NCBI RefSeq assembly: GCF_900115685.1
Contig: NZ_FOXJ01000008.1
Coordinates: forward strand, 62,001-126,000
Source of the DNA: Variovorax sp. 770b2
GTDB taxonomy: Bacteria; Pseudomonadota; Gammaproteobacteria; Burkholderiales; Burkholderiaceae_C
DNA length: 64,000 bases
Direction of reading: 5' to 3'
Both the position numbers and the translations under genes were made by a program. The notes beneath the pieces are model-generated. The model was not told the DNA's origin and did not search any database. It saw only the letters and a list, made by a program, of their open reading frames with translations. Below, piece after piece: positions 20,386 through 29,578 of the stretch (the stretch's first letter is position 1; each line of letters opens with the position of its first letter).

Positions 20386-22378
20386 GAAGATCCTCATTGC
20401 CAACCGTGGCGAGATCGCCTGCCGTGTTGCCGCAACCGCCCGCCGCATGGCCATCCGCACGGTCGCCGTGTATTCCGATGCCGATGCGCACGCCAACCAT
20501 GTGCGCGCCTGCGATGAGTCGGTGCACATCGGCGGCAGCGCGCCCAAGGAAAGCTACCTGCGCTGGGAGCGAATCCTCGAAGCCGCCAAGGCCACGGGCG
20601 CCGAGGCGGTGCACCCGGGCTACGGCTTCCTGAGCGAGAACGAAGAGTTCGCGCAGGCCTGCGCCGACGCGGGCCTGGTTTTCATCGGCCCGCCGCCCTC
20701 GGCGATCAAGGCGATGGGCCTGAAGGCCGAGTCCAAGCAGCTGATGGAAAAGGCCGGCGTGCCGCTGGTGCCCGGCTACCACGGCCACGACCAGGACCCG
20801 GCGCTGCTGCAGCGCGAGGCCGACCGCATCGGCTACCCGGTGCTCATCAAGGCGAGCGCGGGCGGCGGCGGCAAGGGCATGCGTGCGGTCGACAAGGCCG
20901 AGGACTTCGCCGCGGCGCTGGCGTCGTGCCGGCGCGAAGCCATCAACAGCTTCGGCGACGACGCGGTGCTGATCGAAAAATACGTGCAGCGCCCGCGCCA
21001 CATCGAGATCCAGGTGTTCGGCGACACGCACGGCAACTGTGTCTACCTGTTCGAGCGCGATTGCTCGGTGCAGCGCCGCCACCAGAAGGTGCTGGAAGAA
21101 GCGCCCGCGCCCGGCATGACCGAGGCGATGCGGAAGGAAATGGGAGATGCCGCCGTGGCCGCTGCGCGCGCCGTCAACTACGTGGGCGCGGGCACGGTGG
21201 AATTCATCGTCGAGCAGCGCGAGGGCGGCGAGATGAACTTCTTCTTCATGGAGATGAATACGCGCCTGCAGGTGGAGCACCCGGTGACCGAAGCGATCAC
21301 CGGCCTCGACCTCGTCGAATGGCAACTGCGCGTGGCTTCGGGCGAGACGCTGCCCGCCAAGCAATCCGAACTGCAGATCCACGGCCACGCGATCGAAGCG
21401 CGCATCTGCGCCGAGAACCCCGACAACAACTTCCTGCCCGCCACCGGCACGCTGCGTGTGTACCGCAAGCCCCAGGCGACCGCCTTCCAGCGCAGCCGCG
21501 TGCGCATCGACGACGGCGTGCGCGAGGGCGGCGAGATCTCGCCGTTCTACGACTCGATGATCGCCAAGCTGATCGTGCACGGCAGCACGCGCGCCGAGGC
21601 GCTGGCCCGGCTCGACGCGGCGCTCGCGCAGGTGCAGATCGTGGGCGTGGCGACCAACGTGCAGTTCCTGCGCGGCATCCTGGCGACCGAATCGTTCTCC
21701 AAGGCCAACCTGGACACCGCGCTGATCGAGCGCGAGCGCGCCGTGCTGTTCGACCGCGAGGCGCTGGGCCTGCCGCTGGCGGCCGCCGCCGCGATCACGC
21801 GCACGCTGGTCACCGAGTGGCCCGCGAAGATGCCCGATCCCTTTGCCCGCCGCGATGGCTGGCGTGCGCTGGGCGAGTACCGGCGCCACTTCGATTTCGA
21901 GTTCCGCGGTGCGCCGCAGACAGCCGTGCTGACCTACAAGCGCGACGGCGGACTCTGGCTCGAAGCCGGCGGCACGGCCGGGCCGCTGGTCATCGGCCGG
22001 TTCCCCACGGGCGAGTTCGAGGTCGAGTTCGGCGGCTCGCGCCAGACGCTCGACGTGCACCTGGACGGCGCCACGGCCCACGTGTTCGCCGCGAAGGGCG
22101 CCACGAAGATCACCGCCATCGACCGCCTCGCCCACGCGGGCGACACGCAGGCCGAAGGCGGCCGGCTCACCGCGCCGATGCCCGGCAAGGTGGTGTCCTT
22201 CGCCGTGAAGGCCGGCGACAAGGTCAGCCGCGGCCAGCCGCTGGCGGTGATGGAAGCCATGAAGATGGAGCACACCATCGCAGCGCCCGCCGACGGCACG
22301 GTCGAGGAACTGATGTTCTCGCCCGGCGAGCAGGTGGCCGAAGGCGAGGAACTGTTGCGGATGGCCGCCGCGGCCTGA
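20378..22378 (+). CDS. liuD: Methylcrotonyl-CoA carboxylase alpha subunit (biotin carboxylase and carrier)
   Basis: Biotin-dependent subunit of 666 residues. Order: biotin carboxylase N-domain (ILIANRGEIACRVAATARR), ATP-grasp with KASAGGGGKGMR, catalytic MEMNTRLQVEHPVTE, biotin carboxylase C-domain, a linker domain, and the biotinyl domain with biotin-accepting Lys629 in EAMKMEHT. It charges biotin with bicarbonate and passes CO2 to the LiuB subunit. The length and single-chain layout match MCC alpha. It overlaps the DUF4126 gene by 8 bases. Confidence 0.96.
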   Translation: MFKKILIANRGEIACRVAATARRMAIRTVAVYSDADAHANHVRACDESVHIGGSAPKESYLRWERILEAAKATGAEAVHPGYGFLSENEEFAQACADAGLVFIGPPPSAIKAMGLKAESKQLMEKAGVPLVPGYHGHDQDPALLQREADRIGYPVLIKASAGGGGKGMRAVDKAEDFAAALASCRREAINSFGDDAVLIEKYVQRPRHIEIQVFGDTHGNCVYLFERDCSVQRRHQKVLEEAPAPGMTEAMRKEMGDAAVAAARAVNYVGAGTVEFIVEQREGGEMNFFFMEMNTRLQVEHPVTEAITGLDLVEWQLRVASGETLPAKQSELQIHGHAIEARICAENPDNNFLPATGTLRVYRKPQATAFQRSRVRIDDGVREGGEISPFYDSMIAKLIVHGSTRAEALARLDAALAQVQIVGVATNVQFLRGILATESFSKANLDTALIERERAVLFDREALGLPLAAAAAITRTLVTEWPAKMPDPFARRDGWRALGEYRRHFDFEFRGAPQTAVLTYKRDGGLWLEAGGTAGPLVIGRFPTGEFEVEFGGSRQTLDVHLDGATAHVFAAKGATKITAIDRLAHAGDTQAEGGRLTAPMPGKVVSFAVKAGDKVSRGQPLAVMEAMKMEHTIAAPADGTVEELMFSPGEQVAEGEELLRMAAAA

Positions 22379-22424
22379 AATTCGCGGGGGTTCCGCGAAT
22401 TTCGTTAACCCCGTTGCCGGGGTT
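22377..22424 (+). terminator. Double hairpin after the leucine operon
   Basis: AAATTCGCGG (22378-22387) and CCGCGAATTT (22393-22402) make a perfect 10-bp stem that starts at the liuD stop codon. AACCCC and GGGGTT (22407-22424) form a second hairpin. The short T-stretch after the first stem is weak, so termination efficiency is uncertain. Confidence 0.55.
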
Positions 22425-22467
22425 CGCCCGTATCAGCTGCGGTAGTCATCACTTCAAGGGATCTTTC

Positions 22468-23406
22468 ATGACGCATCGCACGCACCCGTTCTCGCCCGCC
22501 ACCGGCCGCCGGTCGGGCATCTTCCTGCTGGTCCTGGCCGCTGCCCTGGCGCTGGGCGGCTGCGACAGGCGCGGCGCCACGGGGGCGGCACCCCCCGCCG
22601 AGCCCATCTCGGCCCCCGGCGGGTCCATGCGGATGAAACAGGCGGGGGAGGCCCGAGAGCAACAAGCGCCGCCGAGCGCTGGGGTTTCCACCGACCTGTC
22701 CCAGGGCACGCCGCTGCAGCGCTATCTCGCGGTGCGGCAGGATCTGAATGTCCAGGTGCCGCCCGAGCAACTGGCCGATGCCTGGGGCAAGGTGCGCGAC
22801 CTCTGCGGCACGCTGCAGTGCGAGCTGCTGTCGTCTTCGCTGCTGCGCGAGACCCCGCAGCAACCGGGCAACGCCATGCTGGAGATGCGCGTGGCGCCGG
22901 CCGATGTCGACAAGCTGCTCAGCGGGCTGGCCGGCGTGGCCAACGTGGTGTCGCAGAACACCACGAGCGAGGACAAGACGGCCGAGGTGATCGACGTCGA
23001 GGCGCGCATCAAGAACCGCGTCGAGTTCCGCGACAGCCTGCGGCTCATGCTGCGCGACAAGACGACCAAGCGCGACATGTCCGACCTGCTGGAAATACAG
23101 CGCACGCTGGCCGACACGCAGGCCGAACTCGACAGCAGCGCCACGCAGCGCAAGGTGCTCGAGCAGCAGACCACCAAGCAGCACATCCAGATTCAGTTCA
23201 CGCCGACGCGCACGCTGTCGCAAGGGGGCCGCAGCTACAACCCGATGGTGCGTGCGCTGCGCGAAGCCGGCTCGGTGCTGGCAGAGAGCGTGGGCATGCT
23301 CATCACCTTCCTGGCGGCGGTGTTGCCGTGGCTGTTGCTGGTGGGGCTGCCGGTGGTGTGGCTGGTGCGGCTGGTGTGGCGCCGCCGCCGTGCGAAGGCG
23401 GCGTGA
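22468..23406 (+). CDS. DUF4349 domain lipoprotein
   Basis: Protein of 312 residues with a lipoprotein signal (hydrophobic stretch ending LALGGC, lipobox Cys at about residue 32), a linker, the DUF4349 core with VIDVEARIKNRVEFRDSL, a likely coiled coil around DLLEIQRTLADTQAELDS, and one C-terminal transmembrane helix followed by RRRRAKAA. DUF4349 proteins are membrane-attached and of unknown function. The combination of a lipid anchor and a C-terminal helix with basic tail suggests it bridges the periplasm from the inner membrane. It is convergent with the following gene, 19 bases away. Confidence 0.85.
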   Translation: MTHRTHPFSPATGRRSGIFLLVLAAALALGGCDRRGATGAAPPAEPISAPGGSMRMKQAGEAREQQAPPSAGVSTDLSQGTPLQRYLAVRQDLNVQVPPEQLADAWGKVRDLCGTLQCELLSSSLLRETPQQPGNAMLEMRVAPADVDKLLSGLAGVANVVSQNTTSEDKTAEVIDVEARIKNRVEFRDSLRLMLRDKTTKRDMSDLLEIQRTLADTQAELDSSATQRKVLEQQTTKQHIQIQFTPTRTLSQGGRSYNPMVRALREAGSVLAESVGMLITFLAAVLPWLLLVGLPVVWLVRLVWRRRRAKAA

Positions 23407-23425
23407 GCGAATGGGCGCTGGGCGA

Positions 23426-23740
23426 TCAGCCCACCACCACTTCGCTGATCTGTATGACAGGCGCGATGTCGGTGTAGTTCTCGAGGTCGCCCCGGATCTC
23501 CTTGGCATGCGGCCCGAATGCCGTCTGGAAGGCCTCGACCGATTCGCTGAGCACATGGCACATGGCGACGTAGGTGGGCGGCGAGCCGGGTGCGCCGCCA
23601 GCCAGGCCCTTGTCGATGGCGTACGAGAGGCAGGCATCGCCCATGCGCGCCTTCAGCAGCGGCATGTGCTTCTCGCGGTAGTAGGTATGGTCGAAGCGGG
23701 CGCCGGGCGCGTAGGGGTACATCACGCTGAATCTGATCAC
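23426..23740 (-). CDS. EthD family protein
   Basis: Small protein of 104 residues with a ferredoxin-like (dimeric alpha/beta barrel) pattern: MIRFSVMYPY, the conserved YYREKHMPLLK segment and C-terminal AFGPHAKEIRGDLENYTD. These match the EthD/YgiN-type family found near degradation genes; molecular function is uncertain. The start is GTG, preceded by AGGAG on the minus strand. It is a single-gene unit facing the DUF4349 gene. Confidence 0.82.
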   Translation of the reverse strand: MIRFSVMYPYAPGARFDHTYYREKHMPLLKARMGDACLSYAIDKGLAGGAPGSPPTYVAMCHVLSESVEAFQTAFGPHAKEIRGDLENYTDIAPVIQISEVVVG

Positions 23741-23828
23741 GGGTGTCTCCTGATGAGGTGAGGTGGTTGGCGTTCGAGCATAGCCATCCGTTCACGCCGC
23801 GTCAGCGGCCTCACTAAGATTCGTCCCC

Positions 23829-24749
23829 ATGCGAATCACCGTCTACCTCACCGACAACCGCCCAGACCCCTGGATCGAGGGCCTCCAGGCCGAACTCCCC
23901 GATGCCCTCGTCGAAGCCTGGAAGCCCGGCGCGCCGCAGGCCGACCATGCCGTGGTGTGGGCGCCGCCGCAGGAATTCATCGACCAGCAGCCGCAGCTGC
24001 GCGGCATCTTCAACATCGGCGCGGGCGTCGATGCGCTGCTCAAGCTCCAGGTGCCCGCGCACACGCGCATCGTGCGGCTCGACGATGCGGGCATGTCGGT
24101 GCAGATGGCCGAATACGTGTGCCACACGCTCATCCGCCACTTCCGCGAGTTCGACGTGTACGAGGCGGACGCGCGCGAAGGCAGGTGGAGCTATCGCAAG
24201 CCGAAGCTGCGGCGCGATTTTCCGGTCGGCATCATGGGGCTCGGCGTGCTGGGCGAACGCGTGGCCAGGGCGGTCGCGCAGTTCGAGTTCCCCGTGCTGG
24301 GCTGGAGCCGTTCGCCCAAGGTCATCGATGGCGTGCAGGTGTTCAGCGGCGAGGCGCAGCTCGACGAATTCCTTTCGTCCACGCGCGTGCTGGTCAACCT
24401 GCTGCCGCTGACCGAGGCCACGCGCGGCATCCTGAACCGCAAGACCCTGGGCAAGCTGAAGCCCGGGGGCTATCTCATCAGCATCGCGCGCGGCGGGCAT
24501 CTGGTCGAAGACGACCTCGTCCCCATGCTCGATGCTGGCGAACTCGCGGGCGCGACGCTCGACGTGTTCCAGGTCGAGCCGCTGCCGGCCGACCATGCGT
24601 TCTGGCGCCACCCGAAGATCACCGTGACCCCGCACGGCTCGGCGCGCACGCTGCGGGAGGAATCCATCACCCAGATCGCCGGAAAGATCCGCGCGATGGA
24701 AGAGGGGCTGCCGATCAACGGCATCGTCGATCCAGTCCGGGGCTACTGA
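23829..24749 (+). CDS. Glyoxylate/hydroxypyruvate reductase (GhrA-like)
   Basis: D-2-hydroxyacid dehydrogenase of 306 residues. The Rossmann motif is MGLGVLGERVARAV (G-x-G-x-x-G) and the catalytic Arg, Glu and His are in SIARGGHLVE, DVFQVEPLP and VTPHGSAR. The SRSPK segment after beta-strand 2 suggests NADPH preference, since basic and Ser residues replace the Asp of NAD enzymes. This pattern fits GhrA, which reduces glyoxylate and hydroxypyruvate. It stands alone between the EthD gene and the IclR operon. Confidence 0.9.
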   Translation: MRITVYLTDNRPDPWIEGLQAELPDALVEAWKPGAPQADHAVVWAPPQEFIDQQPQLRGIFNIGAGVDALLKLQVPAHTRIVRLDDAGMSVQMAEYVCHTLIRHFREFDVYEADAREGRWSYRKPKLRRDFPVGIMGLGVLGERVARAVAQFEFPVLGWSRSPKVIDGVQVFSGEAQLDEFLSSTRVLVNLLPLTEATRGILNRKTLGKLKPGGYLISIARGGHLVEDDLVPMLDAGELAGATLDVFQVEPLPADHAFWRHPKITVTPHGSARTLREESITQIAGKIRAMEEGLPINGIVDPVRGY

Positions 24750-24813
24750 CGCGATGCGCCCACACGATCTCGTTGAAAGGACGCGAATGAAGGGGAAACC
24801 CTGACGCTTTTGT

Positions 24814-24831
24814 TTTTCACATACGCGAAAA
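24814..24831. promoter_or_regulatory. Candidate IclR-type operator
   Basis: TTTTC and GAAAA flank an 8-base centre (CACATACGCGAA context), giving an 18-base imperfect palindrome 8 bases before the IclR start, in a conspicuously A/T-rich stretch that probably holds the promoter. The position fits autoregulation by the IclR protein. Confidence 0.45.
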
Positions 24832-24838
24832 TTTATTC

Positions 24839-25588
24839 ATGGTTGTGAAAACAGCGTTTCGCGTGATCGAGATCGTCGAGCTCTTCGCCCGGGAGAAGCA
24901 GCCGCTGGCGCTCTCCGAGATGGCGCGGCTGCTCGACATGCCGGTGTCCAGTTGCCTCGGCCTCATCCGCACGCTCGAAGAGCAGGGCTACATGTACGAG
25001 ACCGGCCGCCGCCAGGGCTACTACCCGACGGGCCGGCTGCTCGCGATGGCACAGGTCATCGCCGCGCACGACCCGGTGCTCGACCGGGTGAAGGCCACGC
25101 TCGAAGAACTGCGCGACGCCGCCCGCGAAACCGTGGTGTTCGGCAAGTTCCGCGATGCGACTCAGGTGGTCTACCTCGACGTGCTGAGCGCGCCGCAGCG
25201 CATCCGCTACACCGCCGAGTCGGGCGAGACACGGCCGGCGTATGCCAACTCGCTGGGCCGCGCGCTGCTCTCCACGCTCGCGCCCGATGCGCGCCGCAAG
25301 CTCCTGGACGGCATGGCGCTCTTGCCGCTGACCGACGCCACCCTCACCACCACCGACGCCATCGAGGCCGAACTGCAGCGCTCCGCCGCGCGCGGCTGGT
25401 ACGGCAACCTCGGCGAGAGCATTCCCGACCTGATCGGCCTGGCCTGGCCGCTGCGCATCGGCGGGGAGGCCTATGCGATCTCGGTCGCCGGCCCGCGCTA
25501 CCGCATGGAGCCGCGCATCGAGGAGATCGCCGCGATGCTGCGCTCGGCGTGCCTTGCGATCGAACCCAAGACAGAAAGCCCCCGATGA
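24839..25588 (+). CDS. IclR family transcriptional regulator
   Basis: Regulator of 249 residues: N-terminal winged helix (VIEIVELFAREKQPLALSEM with PVSSCLGLIRTLEEQGY) and C-terminal IclR effector domain (VVYLDVLSAPQRIRYTAESG, ANSLGRALLSTL). It is unusual in starting right at the helix-turn-helix with almost no N-terminal extension. It is the first gene of an operon whose members overlap by 4 bases or are closely spaced, so it probably senses the substrate or a CoA product of that operon. Confidence 0.92.
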   Translation: MVVKTAFRVIEIVELFAREKQPLALSEMARLLDMPVSSCLGLIRTLEEQGYMYETGRRQGYYPTGRLLAMAQVIAAHDPVLDRVKATLEELRDAARETVVFGKFRDATQVVYLDVLSAPQRIRYTAESGETRPAYANSLGRALLSTLAPDARRKLLDGMALLPLTDATLTTTDAIEAELQRSAARGWYGNLGESIPDLIGLAWPLRIGGEAYAISVAGPRYRMEPRIEEIAAMLRSACLAIEPKTESPR

Positions 25589-25974
25589 CTGCAACCGCTG
25601 CACGCTACTTCGTCCGCGAGGACGAGATCACCGGCTACCACCCGGCCAACCACACCGGCACGCTGAACAAGCGCCTGATCGGCCCCGAGACCGTGGGCGC
25701 GAAGCAGCTCGAGGTGCTCGTGGGCCACATCCAGAAGGGCAAGGGCGCGCTGCCGCACGCGCACCCGGGCATCGAGCAGGTCTGCTACATGCTCGAAGGC
25801 CGCGCGGTCGCCGAGGTGGGCGGCCAGCGGCAGGAGCTGCACCCCGGCGACAGCTGCTTTTTTCCGGCCGACGCGATGCACACCTTCACGGTGGTGAGCG
25901 ACGAGCCGGTGCGCGTGCTGGTGATCTACAGCCCGCCGTACGAGGAACTGCCGGAGCGCGTGATCCGGCCCTGA
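25585..25974 (+). CDS. Cupin domain protein
   Basis: Single-domain cupin of 129 residues. Motif 1 reads LPHAHPGIEQVCYMLEGRA, with His residues and a Glu placed as metal ligands, and motif 2 is PGDSCFFPADAMHTF with the last His. It could be a small metal-dependent isomerase, decarboxylase or dioxygenase, or a ligand-binding protein. The start overlaps the IclR stop (ATGA), showing translational coupling. Confidence 0.87.
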   Translation: MTATAARYFVREDEITGYHPANHTGTLNKRLIGPETVGAKQLEVLVGHIQKGKGALPHAHPGIEQVCYMLEGRAVAEVGGQRQELHPGDSCFFPADAMHTFTVVSDEPVRVLVIYSPPYEELPERVIRP

Positions 25975-26001
25975 ACGACAACCACCCGGAGACAAAAAAC
26001 C

Positions 26002-27015
26002 ATGCAGACGAAGAACGCGACAGAAACAGTCGCGGTGGAAAGCCGCCGCCGCTTCTTGGCCCTCGGTGCCGCCGCGGGCCTTGCCGGCACCGCGCCCTGG
26101 GCCTTCGCGCAGGACAGCGGCTACCCGAAGCAGCCGATCCGCCTGGTCGTGCCCTTCGCGGCCGGCAGCGGCACCGACGCGGTGGCGCGCATCACGGGCC
26201 AGATGCTGGGCGAGGCCCTGAAGGGTTCGGTCATCGTCGACAACAAGGCGGGCGCCAACGGCGTGATCGGTGCGGAAGCGGTGGCCAAGGCGCCGCCCGA
26301 CGGCTACACGCTCTTCATGACCACCAACACCACGCACTCGGCCAACCCGAGCCTCATGAAGCACCTGCCCTACGACCCGGTGAAGGACTTCGCACCGGTG
26401 AGCCGCATGGGCAACCTGCCGTTCATGCTGGTGGTCAACAACGACCTGCCGGTCAGGAGCGTGGCCGAGCTGCTGGCCTGGGGCCGCGCCAACCCGGGCA
26501 AGCTCACCTACGCGAGCGGCAACAGCACCGGCATCGTGAGCGGCGCCACGCTCTCGCGCATGAGCGGCATCCCGATGCTGCACGTGCCCTACAAGAGCAC
26601 GCCGCCTGCGATCGCCGACCTGATCGGCGGGCAGGTGTCGATGATGGTGGTCGATCTCGCCGCGGGTCTCGCCACGGTGAAGGCCGGCAAGATGCGCGCG
26701 ATCGCGGTCACCACGCAGGAGCGCACCAAGCTCTTTCCCGAACTGCCGCCGCTGGCCGACACGCCCGAGCTCAAGGGCTTCGACATCACCTCGTGGAACG
26801 GCGTGTTCGCGCCGGCCGGCACGCCGCGCGACATCGTGCTGAAGCTGAACAAGGCGCTCGCGGAGATGGCCAACGGTGCAGTGTTCCGCGAGCGTGTGAG
26901 CAAGCTGGGCTTCGATGCGTTCGGCAGCACGCCGGAGGAGCTGGGTGCGTTCACCGTGTCCGAGCTGGCCAAGTGGAAGAAGCTGATCCAGGCCGCGGGC
27001 ATTCAACCCGAATGA
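26002..27015 (+). CDS. Tripartite tricarboxylate transporter substrate-binding protein (Bug family)
   Basis: Periplasmic binding protein of 337 residues. A Tat-like export signal is seen (SRRRFLALGAAAGLAG, then AFA at about residue 36). The Bug fold motifs IRLVVPFAAGSGTDAVAR, IVDNKAGANGVIGA and PPDGYTLFM are present. Bug proteins bind carboxylates or other small acids; no TctA or TctB membrane partner is in the window, so it is an orphan. It lies inside the IclR operon and its stop overlaps the CoA-transferase start, hinting that the ligand is the acid later activated with CoA. Confidence 0.92.
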   Translation: MQTKNATETVAVESRRRFLALGAAAGLAGTAPWAFAQDSGYPKQPIRLVVPFAAGSGTDAVARITGQMLGEALKGSVIVDNKAGANGVIGAEAVAKAPPDGYTLFMTTNTTHSANPSLMKHLPYDPVKDFAPVSRMGNLPFMLVVNNDLPVRSVAELLAWGRANPGKLTYASGNSTGIVSGATLSRMSGIPMLHVPYKSTPPAIADLIGGQVSMMVVDLAAGLATVKAGKMRAIAVTTQERTKLFPELPPLADTPELKGFDITSWNGVFAPAGTPRDIVLKLNKALAEMANGAVFRERVSKLGFDAFGSTPEELGAFTVSELAKWKKLIQAAGIQPE

Positions 27016-28253
27016 GTTCGCAAGAAGACACGCCCGCTGCCGGCCCGCTGCAGGGCATCCGCATCCTCGACCTCACGGCCGTGGTGATGGGCCCCTACGC
27101 CACGCAGACGCTCGGCGACCTCGGCGCCGACGTCATCAAGGTCGAGCCGCCTTCGGGCGACAACCTGCGCGCGGTCGGCCCGATGCGCCACGCCGGCATG
27201 GGTGCGATGGCCCTGCACCTGAACCGCAACAAGCGCTCGATCGTGCTGGACCTGAAGCAACCCGAAGGCCGCCAGGCGTGCCTGCGGCTCGCGGCGGGTT
27301 GCGATGCGCTCATCTACAACACGCGACCGCAGGCGATGGCGCGGCTCGGGCTCGGTTACGAAGCCGTGGCGGCGGTCAATCCGAAGATCGTCTACCTCGG
27401 CGCCTTCGGCTACGGCGAAGGAGGCCCGTATGCCGGCAAGCCCGCCTATGACGACCTGATCCAGGGCGCGGCCGGTGTCGCCTCGCTCTTCGCGCAGCAA
27501 AGCGGCGATGCGCCGCGCTATGCGCCGGTCACGCTCGCCGACCGCGCCGTGGGGCTGCAGGCGGCCATCGCGCTGCTCGCCGCCGTGCTCAGCGCACAGC
27601 GCACCGGCAAGGGCCAGGCGGTCGAGGTGCCGATGTTCGAGGCGCTCTCGCAGTTCGTGATGGGCGACCACCTCGGCGGCCACAGCTTCGAGCCGCCGCT
27701 CGGCCCCACCGGCTACGCGCGGCTGCTCGCGCCGCACCGCAAGCCCTATGCAACGGCGGACGGCTACCTCAGCGTGCTCATCTACAACGACAAGCACTGG
27801 CAGGCCTTCTTCGACGTGATCGGCCGGTCCGAGCTGCGCGCCTCGCCGATGTTCGGCACGCACACGGCGCGCGCCGCGAACATCGGCGCGGTCTATGCGT
27901 TCGTGGCCGAGGTGATGGCCACGCGCGGCAGCGACGAATGGATGGCGGTGCTGGAAGCGGCCGACATCCCGGTCGCGCGCCTGCACAGCACCGAGAGCCT
28001 GCTCGACGACCCGCACCTGCGCGCGGTTGGTTTCTTTCCCGAATTCGACCATCCGAGCGAAGGCCGCATCCGCACGCTCGCGCCGGTCGGGCGCTACAGC
28101 GCCACGCCCGCATCGATCCGCCGCCCCGCGCCGCGCATCGGCGAGCAAAGCGTGGAACTGCTGCGCGAAGCGGGCTACGCGGACGAAGACATCGACCGCC
28201 TGCTCGCGCGCGGCGTCACCCTGCAACCGGAACCTGCGAAAGACAGCGAATGA
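27012..28253 (+). CDS. CaiB/BaiF family III CoA transferase
   Basis: Protein of 413 residues with the family III signature LDLTAVVMGPYATQTLGDLG followed by VIKVEPPSGD, and the catalytic Asp in KPAYDDLIQGAAG. These enzymes move CoA between acids through a mixed anhydride. It overlaps both neighbours by 4 bases (ATGA at each end). Donor and acceptor are unknown; in this operon it probably activates the acid captured by the upstream binding protein before the downstream dehydrogenase acts. Confidence 0.93.
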   Translation: MSSQEDTPAAGPLQGIRILDLTAVVMGPYATQTLGDLGADVIKVEPPSGDNLRAVGPMRHAGMGAMALHLNRNKRSIVLDLKQPEGRQACLRLAAGCDALIYNTRPQAMARLGLGYEAVAAVNPKIVYLGAFGYGEGGPYAGKPAYDDLIQGAAGVASLFAQQSGDAPRYAPVTLADRAVGLQAAIALLAAVLSAQRTGKGQAVEVPMFEALSQFVMGDHLGGHSFEPPLGPTGYARLLAPHRKPYATADGYLSVLIYNDKHWQAFFDVIGRSELRASPMFGTHTARAANIGAVYAFVAEVMATRGSDEWMAVLEAADIPVARLHSTESLLDDPHLRAVGFFPEFDHPSEGRIRTLAPVGRYSATPASIRRPAPRIGEQSVELLREAGYADEDIDRLLARGVTLQPEPAKDSE

Positions 28254-29419
28254 ATTTCTCCCTGAACGAAGACCAGCGCTCGCTCGTCGCGGCCATCGAA
28301 CGCCTCTGCGAAGACTTTCCCATCGACTACTGGCGCGACCACGACGAGCGCGCCGCGTTCCCGCACGAGTTCCATCGCGCCGTCGCCCAGAGCGGCTGGC
28401 TCGGCATCGCGATGCCCGAGGCGCAGGGCGGCGCGGGCCTGGGCATCACCGAGGCGGCGCTGATGATGCGCGCCATCAGCGCGTCGGGCGCGGGCATGTC
28501 GGGCGCGTCGTCGGTGCACATGAACATCTTCGGCCTCAACCCGGTGGTGGTGTTCGGCACCGAGGCGCAGCGCCAGCGCTTCCTGCCGCCGCTGATCGCG
28601 GGCACCGAGAAAGCCTGCTTCGCCGTGACCGAGCCCGATGCGGGCCTGGACACCACGCGCCTGAAGACCCAGGCGGTGCGCCAACCGAGCGGCGGCTACC
28701 TGCTGCACGGCCGCAAGATCTGGATTTCGACCGCGCAGGTGGCCGACCGCATGCTGATCCTCACGCGCACCACGCCCATCGACCAGGTGAAGAAGCCCAC
28801 GCAGGGCCTCACGCTTTTCTATACGGCGCTGGACCGCGGCAAGGTCGAGGTGCGCGAGATCCACAAGCTCGGGCGCGCGGCGGTGGACTCGAACATGCTC
28901 TTCATCGACGGCCTCCAAGTGCCCGAGGAAGACCGCATCGGCGAGGAGGGGCGCGGGTTCGAATACATCCTGCACGGCCTGAACCCCGAGCGCATCTTGA
29001 TCGCCGCCGAGGCCATCGGCATCGGCCGCGCCGCGCTGCGCATCGCTGCGCAGTACGCGCAGGAGCGCGTCGTGTTCGGCCGGCCCATCGGACAGAACCA
29101 GGGCGTGGCGCATCCGCTCGCGCGCGCCTGGGCCAACCTGGAGGCAGCCGATCTCATGATGCTCAAGGCCGCCACGCTCTACGACGCGAACGAGCCCTGC
29201 GGCATCGAGGCCAACGCCGCCAAGTACCTGGCGGCCGAGGCGGCGCACGACGCGTGCCAGAACGCCGTCCTCACGCTCGGCGGCATGGGCTACGCGAAGG
29301 AATACCACGTCGAGCGGCTGCTGCGCGAGAGCTACATCCCGCGCATCGCGCCGGTGAGCCCACAGATGATCCTGAACTTCATCGCGGAGAAGGCGCTGGG
29401 GCTGCCCAAGTCGTACTGA
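28250..29419 (+). CDS. Acyl-CoA dehydrogenase
   Basis: Acyl-CoA dehydrogenase of 389 residues. The flavin motif is CFAVTEPDAGLDTTRLK and the middle domain has KIWISTAQVADR. The usual C-terminal catalytic Glu is absent (the segment reads RIAPVSPQM), but a Glu in GLNPERILIAAEA occupies the isovaleryl/long-chain-type base position, so it is probably active. It is the last gene of the IclR operon, overlapping the CoA transferase by 4 bases. The substrate is likely a CoA ester made by that transferase. Confidence 0.92.
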   Translation: MNFSLNEDQRSLVAAIERLCEDFPIDYWRDHDERAAFPHEFHRAVAQSGWLGIAMPEAQGGAGLGITEAALMMRAISASGAGMSGASSVHMNIFGLNPVVVFGTEAQRQRFLPPLIAGTEKACFAVTEPDAGLDTTRLKTQAVRQPSGGYLLHGRKIWISTAQVADRMLILTRTTPIDQVKKPTQGLTLFYTALDRGKVEVREIHKLGRAAVDSNMLFIDGLQVPEEDRIGEEGRGFEYILHGLNPERILIAAEAIGIGRAALRIAAQYAQERVVFGRPIGQNQGVAHPLARAWANLEAADLMMLKAATLYDANEPCGIEANAAKYLAAEAAHDACQNAVLTLGGMGYAKEYHVERLLRESYIPRIAPVSPQMILNFIAEKALGLPKSY

Positions 29420-29578
29420 TCCTTCGCCGGTTTTCGCACGCCAGGCCGCGGCTGGCGCCATTTGCAACCCCGCTGGCGCGCATTGCTACCTTCCGGAACT
29501 TGTGTACCAGGCAGGGTGTTCCCAGGTGCCCGACAATCGGAGGCGGCTTTCCATCCTCCCGCGACACCAGAGACATCC

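Noticed and set aside
28250..29419. Dehydrogenase inactive because the C-terminal catalytic Glu is missing
   Set aside because: A Glu in NPERI sits at the alternative isovaleryl-type base position, so loss of activity is not supported.
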